A DNA stretch of 64,000 nucleotides from Parabacteroides sp. TM07-1AC. Its GTDB lineage: Bacteria > Bacteroidota > Bacteroidia > Bacteroidales > Tannerellaceae. The position numbers and the translations under genes are program-made. The first letter of the stretch is position 1; each line of letters starts with the position of its first letter. The notes beneath the pieces are model-generated. The model made no database searches, was not told the origin of the DNA, and saw only the letters and a program-made list of their open reading frames with translations. Positions 18,069 to 25,661 of the stretch are shown here, piece after piece. The DNA lies in assembly GCF_003480915.1 (NCBI RefSeq), contig NZ_QUKD01000003.1:186001-250000 (forward strand), read 5' to 3'.

Positions 18069-18434
18069 TTATCGGCAAGGGGCGTAGAAAGCATCATCGA
18101 TATGTTCGATCTGAAACCCCTCTTTTCCTTTGACCAGGGTGATGATATCGAAATGAACCGGCATTTCCAAATTAAAATACCGGACATAAGCATCTGCCGC
18201 AGCTACGATACGCCTGATCTTTTTATTGTCTACGGCTTCTTCCGGCGACAGAAGGTAATCTTCCGAACGCGTTTTCACCTCGACGACAATCAGTTCACCC
18301 TCTTTCATGGCAACAATATCCAGTTCATAATGATGCCATCTCCAGTTGGTATGCAAAATCGTATAACCCTGGCGGATCAAATAGTCGCGTGCTCTCGCTT
18401 CACCATCTTTCCCTAAATCGTTTTGTTCAGCCAT
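18069..18434 (-). CDS. YraN/UPF0102-family endonuclease-like protein
   Basis: I place the start at ATG 18434 (121 residues, MAEQNDLGKDGEARARDYLI); the longer frame to 18533 adds 33 residues unlike the family and overlaps the divergent gene. The protein has the Holliday-junction-resolvase-like nuclease core: GEARARDYLIRQGY, then WRWHHYELDIVAMKEGELIVVEVKTR, containing E, D and E-x-K of a PD-(D/E)XK site. Its role is unknown. A TATATTTG (-7) element on the minus strand at 18449-18456 lies 15 bp upstream. Confidence 0.9.
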   Translation of the reverse strand: MAEQNDLGKDGEARARDYLIRQGYTILHTNWRWHHYELDIVAMKEGELIVVEVKTRSEDYLLSPEEAVDNKKIRRIVAAADAYVRYFNLEMPVHFDIITLVKGKEGFQIEHIDDAFYAPCR

Positions 18435-18502
18435 CTTATTAATTTGCACAAATATAGGGATTTTCTTTTTTATTTGGGCTTTCACTTGTACATTTGCAAA
18501 AT

Positions 18503-18730
18503 ATGGCAATAAATCGGAAATACTCGCAAGCACAACCGAATCGCCCGAGGGTGCATAAGGTTACTTTTATGCTCAACGATGAAGAGCAGAAGGCTGTCGA
18601 CCGCTATCTTGCCAGGTATAACATCGAAAACAAATCCCGCTGGTATCGGGAAACAATCCTTTCACATATACTCAAAACGCTGGAAGAGGATTATCCAACC
18701 CTCTTCAAAGAAACGGAAATGAGACGATGA
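18503..18730 (+). CDS. Small ribbon-helix-helix-like protein, coupled to tadA
   Basis: It has 75 residues when started at ATG 18503 (MAINRKYSQAQPNRPRVHK); an ATG nine bases upstream is possible. After a basic N-terminus comes VHKVTFMLNDEEQKAVDRYL, which looks like the beta-strand and first helix of a ribbon-helix-helix DNA-binding fold, then a helix NKSRWYRETILSHILKTLEE. A TACATTTG element at 18489-18496 lies so close that the transcript would have almost no leader. Its stop overlaps the tadA start (ATGA at 18727), so the two are translationally coupled. DNA binding is inferred; I know of no assigned function. Confidence 0.75.
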   Translation: MAINRKYSQAQPNRPRVHKVTFMLNDEEQKAVDRYLARYNIENKSRWYRETILSHILKTLEEDYPTLFKETEMRR

Positions 18731-19167
18731 ATCCATTTAACGACGAATATTTCATGAAACAGGCACTGGTGGAAGCGCGTGCTGCCGCTGACGAAGGAGA
18801 AGTGCCCGTAGGAGCCGTGGTCGTATGTAACAACCAAATCATAGCCCGTGCCCATAACCAGACGGAACGGCTGAACGACCCGACCGCACATGCGGAGATG
18901 CTTGCCATTACGGCTGCCGTCAGTGTATTAGGAGCAAAATATCTGACCGGATGCAGCCTGTATGTGACGGTTGAACCCTGTATTATGTGTGCAGGAGCCA
19001 TCGGCTGGTCGCAACTGAGTACGATCGTATACGGCGCGAGTGATGAGAAAAGAGGATACCAGGCATATGCCCCGAAAGCATTCCATCCGAAAGCTGTCGT
19101 AAAAAAAGGTGTGATGGAGAAAGAGTGTGCGGAAGAGATGCAGAAATTCTTCCGGCAGAGAAGATAG
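18727..19167 (+). CDS. tadA: tRNA adenosine(34) deaminase
   Basis: TadA converts A34 of the tRNA-Arg(ACG) wobble position to inosine. The 146-residue protein shows the zinc site of the cytidine-deaminase fold: HAEMLAITAA (His-Ala-Glu) and VEPCIMCAGAI (Pro-Cys-x-x-Cys), with the N-terminal ALVEARAAADEGEVPVGAVV. Start at ATG 18727 overlaps the stop of the upstream small gene. It converges with the Fic gene; only 0 bp separates the two stop codons (19167/19168). Confidence 0.95.
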   Translation: MNPFNDEYFMKQALVEARAAADEGEVPVGAVVVCNNQIIARAHNQTERLNDPTAHAEMLAITAAVSVLGAKYLTGCSLYVTVEPCIMCAGAIGWSQLSTIVYGASDEKRGYQAYAPKAFHPKAVVKKGVMEKECAEEMQKFFRQRR

Positions 19168-20052
19168 TTATTCGTTTTCTTCGTAATAATAGGAATAATC
19201 AATTCCTTTCATAAATAGTTCACGGTCATTTATCTTGTCGGTCAAAGCATTCTTCAGTAAATGCTTCAACAAGGTACTGTCAGTAGAGCTTTTTACCATG
19301 GCATTCAAATAGTCTTTCTTATTGATCAGGCTCCAGTCTACACATTGTTTCAAATGCTTCTTAAAAAGTAAATCCAACCATATCCGCGTACTCCGTCCGT
19401 TGCCTTCCATAAAAGGATGAGCAATATTCATTTCTACGTATTTATCGACTATTTCCTCAAATGTATTTTCGGGCATTTCCTCTATCAGCCTTAATGTACT
19501 CCCCAGAAAATGGGATACGGCAAACTGAAAGCCCCCTTTCGATATATTCTTTTGCCTGATCTGACCTGCAAAATCATACAACCCGCCAAACAAGTAGGCA
19601 TGGATTTTCTGCAAGCTCTTTGCCGTACCGACTTCCGCTTCGCTGATCAGATTACTTTCAAAGAAAGAATAGGCCTTTTTCTTACTTTGCCCGTCAATGC
19701 TATTGTCGCTGTAGGTAAACCAATCGAGGAATTTAGTCGCCTTATTATTAGGAAAATATTTGGCAAGGGAGATTACGCCTTCACTATCAAGCGTATCAGT
19801 CAAATACTTTTTACCATCCGCTGCTGCTAATTTCAGTTGGTTAGTCGTACTAACCAACTCGTTTTTTTCTCTTTTAAGTTTACTTTTGAGATATTTCCAA
19901 TAGTTCCTTGTCTTCGTATAGTCATCATGTCCCATTAAGACAGCAACAATATCTAAAACAGAAAACCACCATTTGTTATTATCTTCATCCCAAACAGCAC
20001 GAACTTCGCGGTCGTTAAAAAAGCGGATCGATATTTTAGCATTATTGGTCAT
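19168..20052 (-). CDS. Fic/DOC-family protein with BRO-like N-terminal domain
   Basis: The 294-residue protein combines two parts. Residues about 1-105 resemble a BRO-N / phage antirepressor domain ([34 protein letters not shown]). From about 125 a Fic domain follows, with the intact catalytic motif HPFMEGNGR (His212) and preceding helices ([20 protein letters not shown]). Fic enzymes transfer AMP or related groups from nucleotides to protein hydroxyls. I do not see a clear inhibitory helix motif (S/T-x-x-x-E-G/N), and no small antitoxin gene lies next to it. Its stop codon abuts that of tadA on the other strand. The target is unknown; the BRO domain suggests a link to DNA or phage regulation. 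Confidence 0.85.
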   Translation of the reverse strand: MTNNAKISIRFFNDREVRAVWDEDNNKWWFSVLDIVAVLMGHDDYTKTRNYWKYLKSKLKREKNELVSTTNQLKLAAADGKKYLTDTLDSEGVISLAKYFPNNKATKFLDWFTYSDNSIDGQSKKKAYSFFESNLISEAEVGTAKSLQKIHAYLFGGLYDFAGQIRQKNISKGGFQFAVSHFLGSTLRLIEEMPENTFEEIVDKYVEMNIAHPFMEGNGRSTRIWLDLLFKKHLKQCVDWSLINKKDYLNAMVKSSTDSTLLKHLLKNALTDKINDRELFMKGIDYSYYYEENE

Positions 20053-20067
20053 TGTCGATAACCAACT

Positions 20068-20334
20068 TTACTTCACTTCTTCGAAGTCAACGTACTCGCC
20101 TTCGTCTTTTGTAAAGATCTTCTTGCGGTTGACCGAGATATAATCATCTTCAGCCGTATTCGAATGATGTTGCCCGCTAGAGTAACTGCTTGTCTGACGA
20201 CGCTGTTCCCCCTTCTTTGTATTGCTGCTTCCACTACCGAACAACATATTCTTAAATGTACGCAGAATAGAGAATCCCATCAGGAACACTAACAGGATGA
20301 AGAAGAAAAACATTACAAACAAAAACTTAAACAT
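20068..20334 (-). CDS. DUF4834-family small membrane protein
   Basis: The 88-residue protein starts with one hydrophobic segment (FLFVMFFFFILLVFLMGFSI), then a Ser/Gln-rich polar linker and an acidic C-terminal end (KDEGEYVDFEEVK), which I recognise as DUF4834. Function is unknown. It lies 15 bp before the Fic gene and 57 bp after pssA on the same strand, so it may be cotranscribed with phospholipid genes. Confidence 0.8.
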   Translation of the reverse strand: MFKFLFVMFFFFILLVFLMGFSILRTFKNMLFGSGSSNTKKGEQRRQTSSYSSGQHHSNTAEDDYISVNRKKIFTKDEGEYVDFEEVK

Positions 20335-20391
20335 AATATTCGTTACTTAGTTGGTTTATAAGAGAAACATATAGAATAGACCTCTTGTTTA

Positions 20392-21084
20392 CTATCTTTT
20401 GTTAAAAATAGACAAGAGGATATAGAGGAGAATGGTTCCGGCTATACCCAGCATGCCGAACAAGGCAACGAACAGGACAGCACAACCTACTAATATATAG
20501 CGTCTTTCATTACCTTTCCATGCAACCGACTTAATCTTCAACGAGAACATCGGAATTTCAGATACAAGCAATAAAGAGGTAGCCAACGCTACCACCAGGG
20601 TAACCACAATGAACAACACAGGCTTTACCTGTGCCAACGGAGCCAGAGAATATCCGGCAGAAGCCCAAAACAGCGCATGCGCAGGAACCGGCATACCGAT
20701 AAACGATGTTGTCTGCCGTTCATCGATATTGAACTTCGCCAAACGCAAACCGGAGAAAGCCGGGATCACGAAAGCCAAATAAGGAATATAACGACCGATT
20801 TCTCCCAACGGAAGACCGGCCTGGCTGAGCATCCAAAATACGATCATACCGGGTGCGACTCCGAAACTGACCATATCCGACAAGGAATCGAGTTCCTTTC
20901 CCATCGGGGAATAGGCTTTCAGCAAACGGGCGGCAAAACCGTCCATGAAATCAAAAACGGCAGCAATGATGATCCATATAGCTGCCCACAACAAATTACC
21001 CTGCAAAGCCATCACTGTAGCGATGCAACCTGATACAAGACTCATACAAGTAATTGTATTGGGTATATGTTTTCTAATATTCAT
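20392..21084 (-). CDS. pssA: CDP-diacylglycerol--serine O-phosphatidyltransferase
   Basis: PssA makes phosphatidylserine from CDP-diacylglycerol and serine in the inner membrane. The 230-residue, multi-span protein has the CDP-alcohol phosphotransferase motif DG-x2-AR-x8-G-x3-D-x3-D (DGFAARLLKAYSPMG then KELDSLSD). The next enzyme of the pathway, psd, is encoded 21 bp upstream in the same operon. Together they produce phosphatidylethanolamine, also the donor for the phosphoethanolamine transferase at 42.1 kb. Confidence 0.95.
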   Translation of the reverse strand: MNIRKHIPNTITCMSLVSGCIATVMALQGNLLWAAIWIIIAAVFDFMDGFAARLLKAYSPMGKELDSLSDMVSFGVAPGMIVFWMLSQAGLPLGEIGRYIPYLAFVIPAFSGLRLAKFNIDERQTTSFIGMPVPAHALFWASAGYSLAPLAQVKPVLFIVVTLVVALATSLLLVSEIPMFSLKIKSVAWKGNERRYILVGCAVLFVALFGMLGIAGTILLYILLSIFNKR

Positions 21085-21105
21085 CTTCTGTATATTTTCC
21101 GGATT

Positions 21106-21780
21106 CTATTCACACGGGCATTTGCTTAACCGCGCGATCGGTGTCTGGTTACCGGTTACCTTCTGATCCATTTCGATCAGCACTTCTGTCCCTACCGGCA
21201 AATAAACATCTACACGCGACCCGAACTTGATAAAACCCATCTGTTCATCCACATGACATTTTTCTCCAACCTTGGCATAGGTGACAATACGCCGGGCAAG
21301 TGCCCCTGCAATCTGACGTGCCAGCACATCCACTCCGTTCTTGGTAGTAATGACAACAGCCGATCGTTCATTCTCGGTACTGCTCTTCGGTAAATATGCT
21401 GCCATGAATCGTCCGTTATTGTGAGAGACATGTTTCACCGTCCCGTTTACCGGAAACCAGTTGGCATGCACATTGAACACGGACATAAAGATAGATATCT
21501 GCAAACATTGCCTATGAAGGATCTCGTTCTCCATCACTTCCTCAATCGCCACGATCGTACCGTCGGCAGGTGCGATCACCAATCCTTCGGAATCATAAGG
21601 GAAACGGCGGAACGGACTACGGAAGAAATTCAGGATCAGCAGAAAAAGAATGGTTGAAATCGTAGCAACAGTATAGAACAGTATCCCCTTACCCACGGTA
21701 TGGTATAATGCGACATTCACGACAAATAATACCGTAAACAACGTAAGTAACAGGCCAGTCCCTTCTTTATGTACTTTCAT
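21106..21780 (-). CDS. psd: Phosphatidylserine decarboxylase proenzyme
   Basis: Psd decarboxylates phosphatidylserine to phosphatidylethanolamine; the proenzyme cuts itself to form a pyruvoyl group. The 224-residue protein belongs to the short form, with two N-terminal membrane segments (about 8-50), APADGTIVAIEEV, the NVHANWFPVNG segment and the self-cleavage site FIKFGSRVDVYLP (Gly-Ser). It is the first gene of the psd-pssA pair. Confidence 0.95.
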   Translation of the reverse strand: MKVHKEGTGLLLTLFTVLFVVNVALYHTVGKGILFYTVATISTILFLLILNFFRSPFRRFPYDSEGLVIAPADGTIVAIEEVMENEILHRQCLQISIFMSVFNVHANWFPVNGTVKHVSHNNGRFMAAYLPKSSTENERSAVVITTKNGVDVLARQIAGALARRIVTYAKVGEKCHVDEQMGFIKFGSRVDVYLPVGTEVLIEMDQKVTGNQTPIARLSKCPCE

Positions 21781-21846
21781 TCTTCCTTTAAAGCTGCGTT
21801 TCTATTTCAATTTGCAAAAGTATTCATTTTTACGGAATAACAAAAA

Positions 21847-21934
21847 CAATTGAGAATTGAAATTTGAGAATTGAAAATTATTGTCCAAACTCTTAATTTT
21901 CAATTTTCAATTCTCAATTCTCAATTTTTAATTG
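21847..21934. repeat. Heptamer repeat cluster R1 (AATTGAG/AATTGAA), inverted arms
   Basis: Tandem copies of AATTGAGA/AATTGAAA type on the left (21847-21880) face copies of the complement (TTTTCAATTCTCAATT) on the right (21896-21934), able to fold into a long AT-rich hairpin. The right arm contains the stop codon of the AddA-like gene, whose last residues (AIKN) are encoded by it. The same kind of element occurs at 32712, 47775 and 53571. Confidence 0.8.
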
Positions 21935-24900
21935 CCTCTATTTTCTCTAGCTCCACGTACCAAAGGCAACCTTCTACCCTCTCGTATCCCATCTGATTGA
22001 TCAGTTTCATATAATTCTTCACCTGGTTATGATGGCGTTTATCCTGTATCTCTCCGAATTTATAGTCTATTACGATCACTTTATCATCCGATATCATGAC
22101 CCGGTCGGGACGTTTGGAGAGTCCTTTACCGAAGAGGATATCGACTTCATTCAAGACACGTGCCGTACCGTCGTACCAGGGGAAAACTTCCGGTGTATTC
22201 AGCAACTCTTCCAGACGGATAACCAAAGATTCGGCTTCCTCCTTGTTTATGATACCTGCCAGGCGGTAGCTTTCGACAGCAGAGGGGATATCTTTCCGGG
22301 TACGTATCTGGCTCAGTACTTCGTGCATCAATGTGCCGTGCTTGCGGCGGGCATTATCGAAGAAAAAGCCTTTTCCATGCAAACGGAGCTGCAGACGGTC
22401 GTCAGGGGAAATCGAATTGATACGTGCCATCGTGATCTCTTCCGGACTGTCTTCATCCGATTTGGCTGCAGAAGGATGCCACCAGCTACCCAATTCAAAA
22501 ACACCTGTCCGAGTATCAAAAGAGGAAGGCAAAGAGACCAGTGTATCTCCTTCCCGGGTATCGTGTACTTCCACGTACAGACCTGCCCATAAAGCGTCTG
22601 CCATGGAAGAGATCTTTTCAATCTCACCGGTTTCCTCTTTAATCTTTTTCGGGCGGGGAGCAAACACGATCAGTTCGTCTTTGGAACGGGTGAAGGCTAC
22701 GTACAGCGTATTCAGGTTATCGATAAAGGCATGCAGACGTTCACGGAAATAATCTTCCGCAAAGATGGTATTACCCAGCGACTGACTATAACGGACAGGT
22801 ACCAGATGCAGCCGGTTGAACGGTTTCGTTTCGGGTTTGCACCACAGGATAACCGGCTTGCTGGGTTTATGGTCTATCTCCCAGTCGCCAAAGGGGATAA
22901 TAACAACTTTGAATCCCAAACCTTTCGATTTATGGACGGTCAGGATACGGATAGCATTCTGTGCATCCGGAGTCGCTATTGTTTTACGATATCCCGTTTC
23001 ATCCCACCATTTAAGGAAGCGGCTCAGGTCGGCACTTTCTTTCTGGGTATACTCGGATACCATATCGAGGAATGCCTGAACAAAGACTTGCTCATTCGCC
23101 TGAAAATCGCCGGAGAAGAGACGGAAAAGTCCTTCCGATATTTCATACAACGACTGACGGGAAAGAGCTTGTAACTCAGCAACCATCTCCGGAGGAAATA
23201 CATTTTCGGATGTGTTGACGGAATAAGCTACCGAATGGTTCACCTCTTCTTCCGCCCCTTTCAGGATCCGGTAAGAATACAAGGCAGTCTGTTCGTTGAT
23301 CTTATCTTCCGGGTTCCGCAGATAACGAAGCAGGGCAATCATAAAACGGACAGCCGGCGATCCACTGACAAACAGGGCTTCATCGGAGATTATATCATAA
23401 TGATAGCGGTCGGACGGATTGGCTTCCTTATAGGATAGCAGCTTATCCGCCACCATCGCGCCTTCCATATTGGTCCGGACCAGAATAGCGATATCCTTCA
23501 AGGCATAGCCGTTATCCTGCAACTGTTCGACCACACCGGGCAGACGTTCCAGGGCTTCCTCCTTCCAGTCTTTCTCTTCATCACCGGTCAGGAACTCAAT
23601 CTTCACATGACCGTCTTTCTGCTGAAAAGGCGGAGGTACCTGCTGATAACTTTTCGTATAAGCGGACATGATCTTCGTCAGATAAGCAGCGCGCTGCTCT
23701 TCACTCAACGAGGAGGTCAGCAGCGTTTCATTGTAAACGCTTTGCAGGACACCGGGGAGAGCGGTAAAAAATGTATTATTAAATTCTACGATATTCCGGC
23801 AACTGCGCCAGTTCTCTTTCAATGTTTCTTCGTGTACTTCCTCTGCCGGAAAGTCTGCCTGCACCTGCTGGTCCAGCAGTTTCCAGTCGGAGTTACGGAA
23901 ACGGTAGATACTCTGCTTCACGTCTCCCACAATCAAATTGGTACGGTCGTGTGCCAAACTTTCTTCTATCAGCGGACGGAAGTTATTCCATTGCATACCG
24001 CTGGTATCCTGAAACTCGTCGATCATATAATGATCCACATGTGTACCGGTCTTCTCATAGATAAACGGGGCATCGCTTCCGCCGATCACCTTATTCAACA
24101 GTTCCGTCGTATCGGCGATCAGCATGACATTCTTATCTTCGCGGTAAGAGGCGATCTGACGGGAGACATCCGTCAGGATTCCCAATGTATAATAATAACG
24201 GACAATTTCGCGAGCGGTATTATAAGCAGTCAGGTTGGAGAACAGGGCGATGATCTTCTTGATGCAATCATTCAGCCCCTCTTCAAATACACAGCCGATA
24301 ATCTGGCGCGTCCCCAGCGGAGTCGTTTTAGTGAAACAGCCCTCCAGGTTATCAGCCAGACCGATGAAAGTAGCAGTCGGCTCTTTCATTTCGCCTTTAG
24401 CCAGGCGGTCCAGCAAGGTAAGCGGAGAACGGCTTCCTCCTTTAAAATCGGTTGTACGGATGGCATACTTACTGAGCAAGGCCAGTCCGCTTTCACCTAA
24501 CCGTTTCGCTTCAGCCTCTACCGAACGGATAATACCGAACAGTTCATTCTTATAGTTTTCGAGTGCTTCCTTGTCACGGATATCTTTCGCCACTTCTTCA
24601 CTGGAAGCTTTATAGCTTTCTTTAAACACTTCACGGCTCAGCGACATGATGTCTTTACGGAGGTTCCATTCTCCGCCGTTCTCTATTTTATCCTCGGCAA
24701 AACGAAGCAACCAGCCCAACAGTTCCTTACTTTCCGGTTTCTCCAAATCTGCCAGCAGATTATCGACAGCGGTAGTCAGCACCAGCTCCTGGTCCATCTC
24801 GATTCCGTAACCGCCCTGCAAACCGATCTCACGGGTAAAGGCCCGCATGGTCTGCTGGAAAAAGCGGTCGATCGTACTTATATTGAACGCTGAATAATCG

Positions 24901-25184
24901 TGAAGGATATCGATCAATATCTTGGCTGCCTGTTTACGTACCTGTTCTTCTGTCAATGAATAGGTGGAACACAATGATTCCACATAGTCGGACTTCCGGC
25001 CGGACGAGAGATTGTAAAGTTCCTCTACAATACGGCTTTTCATCTCATCGGTAGCCTTGTTGGTAAATGTTACCGCCAGGATACGACGATAAGCTCCCGG
25101 CCCGGCAAACAACAGGGTCAAGTATTCACCGGTCAGTTTATGGGTCTTACCCGCTCCGGCCGAAGCTCTGTAAACAGTCAGCAT
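21921..25184 (-). CDS. AddA-like UvrD-family helicase-nuclease
   Basis: The 1087-residue protein has a UvrD/Rep helicase core: Walker A ASAGAGKTHKL (residues 7-17), YMIDEFQDTSGMQW (Walker B), LIVGDVKQSIYRFR, LKENWRSCRNI, and near the C-terminal half TVHKSKGLGFKVVII and TLYVAFTRSKDELIVF. A C-terminal PD-(D/E)XK-like nuclease is indicated by RPDRVMISDDKVIVIDYKFG. This is the build of AddA/RecB proteins that process double-strand breaks for recombination. An AddB partner is not in the window. The gene starts 13 bp after the SUI1 gene, and its last codons run into repeat R1. Confidence 0.9.
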   Translation of the reverse strand: MLTVYRASAGAGKTHKLTGEYLTLLFAGPGAYRRILAVTFTNKATDEMKSRIVEELYNLSSGRKSDYVESLCSTYSLTEEQVRKQAAKILIDILHDYSAFNISTIDRFFQQTMRAFTREIGLQGGYGIEMDQELVLTTAVDNLLADLEKPESKELLGWLLRFAEDKIENGGEWNLRKDIMSLSREVFKESYKASSEEVAKDIRDKEALENYKNELFGIIRSVEAEAKRLGESGLALLSKYAIRTTDFKGGSRSPLTLLDRLAKGEMKEPTATFIGLADNLEGCFTKTTPLGTRQIIGCVFEEGLNDCIKKIIALFSNLTAYNTAREIVRYYYTLGILTDVSRQIASYREDKNVMLIADTTELLNKVIGGSDAPFIYEKTGTHVDHYMIDEFQDTSGMQWNNFRPLIEESLAHDRTNLIVGDVKQSIYRFRNSDWKLLDQQVQADFPAEEVHEETLKENWRSCRNIVEFNNTFFTALPGVLQSVYNETLLTSSLSEEQRAAYLTKIMSAYTKSYQQVPPPFQQKDGHVKIEFLTGDEEKDWKEEALERLPGVVEQLQDNGYALKDIAILVRTNMEGAMVADKLLSYKEANPSDRYHYDIISDEALFVSGSPAVRFMIALLRYLRNPEDKINEQTALYSYRILKGAEEEVNHSVAYSVNTSENVFPPEMVAELQALSRQSLYEISEGLFRLFSGDFQANEQVFVQAFLDMVSEYTQKESADLSRFLKWWDETGYRKTIATPDAQNAIRILTVHKSKGLGFKVVIIPFGDWEIDHKPSKPVILWCKPETKPFNRLHLVPVRYSQSLGNTIFAEDYFRERLHAFIDNLNTLYVAFTRSKDELIVFAPRPKKIKEETGEIEKISSMADALWAGLYVEVHDTREGDTLVSLPSSFDTRTGVFELGSWWHPSAAKSDEDSPEEITMARINSISPDDRLQLRLHGKGFFFDNARRKHGTLMHEVLSQIRTRKDIPSAVESYRLAGIINKEEAESLVIRLEELLNTPEVFPWYDGTARVLNEVDILFGKGLSKRPDRVMISDDKVIVIDYKFGEIQDKRHHNQVKNYMKLINQMGYERVEGCLWYVELEKIEAIKN

Positions 25185-25197
25185 ACTATTTTATTTC

Positions 25198-25542
25198 TTA
25201 TATGACGCGGCTTTTCGTGTAGCCTTCCTTTTGTAATATCTCAAGTACTTTCTGACGCAGATCACCCTGTACGATGATCTCGCCGTCTTTAGCAGAACCT
25301 CCGACACCGCATTTGACCTTCAGGAACTTGCCCAATGCTTCCAGATCGTCGGTCATGCCGCGAAAGCCGGTAACCAATGTTACGGCTTTACCTCCCCGAT
25401 TGCGTTTATCCAGTGAAATACGTAACAATTGCTTTTCTTTGGGAAGTGTATCTTCCTCTTCCTCATCTCCTGTATGATATTGAAAATCCGGATTGGTGGA
25501 ATACATTACCCCCAAACGGTCTTTCCAGTCATTATTCTTCAT
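25198..25542 (-). CDS. SUI1/YciH-family translation factor
   Basis: The 114-residue protein has the eIF1/SUI1 fold in its C-terminal part: KRNRGGKAVTLVTGFRG, LEALGKFLKVKCGVGGSAKDG, IIVQGDLRQKVLEILQKEGY. The KCGVGGSAKDG segment is typical. Bacterial members can affect start-codon selection but their role is not settled. A TAGTTTTG (-7) element on the minus strand lies at 25566-25573, 24 bp upstream. It leads the operon with the AddA-like gene. Confidence 0.92.
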   Translation of the reverse strand: MKNNDWKDRLGVMYSTNPDFQYHTGDEEEEDTLPKEKQLLRISLDKRNRGGKAVTLVTGFRGMTDDLEALGKFLKVKCGVGGSAKDGEIIVQGDLRQKVLEILQKEGYTKSRVI

Positions 25543-25615
25543 AATCTATTCAATTTTATTCGGTTCAAAACTACAAATTAACGGCGGGATAAGCAAGATT
25601 ACAAAGAATAATACA

Positions 25616-25623
25616 TATCTTTG
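25616..25623 (+). promoter_or_regulatory. -7 promoter element of the sensor kinase gene
   Basis: TATCTTTG matches TAnnTTTG 38 bp before the ATG at 25662. No convincing TTTG was found 19-21 bp upstream. Confidence 0.45.
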
Positions 25624-25661
25624 CTTGAAATAGACTGAATTTCATAGCGTCGTAAAATTTC

